Source: an uncultured Collinsella sp.
GTDB lineage: Bacteria > Actinomycetota > Coriobacteriia > Coriobacteriales > Coriobacteriaceae
Assembly (NCBI GenBank): GCA_900542155.1
Contig: UQMD01000001.1
Span: forward strand, 210,020-274,019
Direction: 5' to 3'
Length of the DNA: 64,000 bases
Shown: positions 63,821-64,000 of the stretch, one piece after another
Layout: each line of letters begins with the position of its first letter
Position numbering within the stretch: position 1 is the first letter of the stretch
The notes under the pieces: model-generated
Database searches by the model: none
Seen by the model: the letters and a program-made list of their open reading frames with translations, nothing else
What the model was told of the DNA's origin: nothing
Made by a program: the position numbers and the translations under genes

Positions 63821-64000
63821 ATACTATCCCCTCTGCTGTTGCTGGGCATCAAATCGAATCAGTAGCTTTTGAGTATACCCGAGGGCGTAAAGAGGGGCGG
63901 AATGTTCAGGCAATCTCAACTGAATCAGCTCCGCTGTGACACGCGGGTTGATTTTCAATCTCAACGCAACAGCCTGAACGGGCCCCGCGTTTCCGCAGCT
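63821..64000. other. Intergenic end of the window
   Basis: No gene is visible. CAATCTCAACGCAACAGCCTG near 63956-63976 looks like a decayed arm of the TCTGTAACA repeat family, with a second CAATCTCAAC at 63912. Confidence 0.4.

Overview
The window reads like a chromosomal segment of a Collinsella-type member of the Coriobacteriia (Actinomycetota). This is inferred from the GC-rich actinobacterial codon use, the block tRNA-tuf-rpmG-tRNA-Trp-secE-nusG-rplK-rplA, the pairing of disA with ispD, ispF and cysS, a Veg homologue beside ispE, and a lysyl-tRNA synthetase carrying a C-terminal tRNA-binding domain. No rRNA gene and no CRISPR array were seen.

Core regions. 0-3.3 kb: the end of a BMP-type substrate-binding protein, a metallophosphoesterase, and an ECF sigma factor with a DUF4179 membrane partner. 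3.6-5.1 kb: a collapsed leucine operon, in which leuA and leuB remnants lie behind an apparently intact leucine leader peptide and attenuator. 5.2-9.7 kb: translation and secretion genes with four tRNAs. 28.4-38.3 kb: NYN-domain protein, rlmB, cysS, ispF, ispD, disA, a manganese riboswitch with mntP, a hipBA pair, and pepD. 38.4-39.3 kb: a PIN-type toxin-antitoxin pair. 46.1-63.8 kb: clpC, a DUF2798 protein, a ThrE-like exporter, lysS, greA, tatA, tRNA-Pro, ispE, veg, dtd, rdgB, rph, murI, a HAD phosphatase, murE and asnB.

Mobile region, about 12.6-26.8 kb. An integrative mobilizable element sits in the 3' end of tRNA-Thr(TGT). Its ends are marked by a 46-bp near-identical copy of the tRNA end (12613-12658 and 26728-26773). 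It carries a tyrosine integrase, an excisionase-like protein, a high-GC mobilization module (MobC-like protein, truncated relaxase, truncated VirD4/TraG coupling protein), a possible peptide with an SdpI-like membrane protein, DUF2958 genes, a 250-bp repeat present twice, a tandem pair of histidine-rich surface proteins sharing 462 identical bases, and a wrecked second integrase. Three phased arrays of three TTGCA units lie around the att sites. One of them lies outside the element, which suggests that related elements have accumulated at this tRNA.

Best candidate for an undescribed system: the minus-strand cluster at 39.5-46.0 kb. A 36-residue, five-cysteine peptide (44838-44948) sits alone between an operator-overlapped promoter and a terminator. 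It is followed by a BcrA-type ABC ATPase, two related permeases, a radical SAM/SPASM maturase and a peptidase-less ABC exporter, and is preceded by an Xre regulator with a DUF2975 membrane protein. This is the architecture of a radical-SAM-modified RiPP with its own export or immunity and regulation.

Several families of small palindromic repeats (GGGGACAGG-loop elements, TCTGTAACA elements, GTGGATAATCTCCC elements) fill the larger intergenic gaps.
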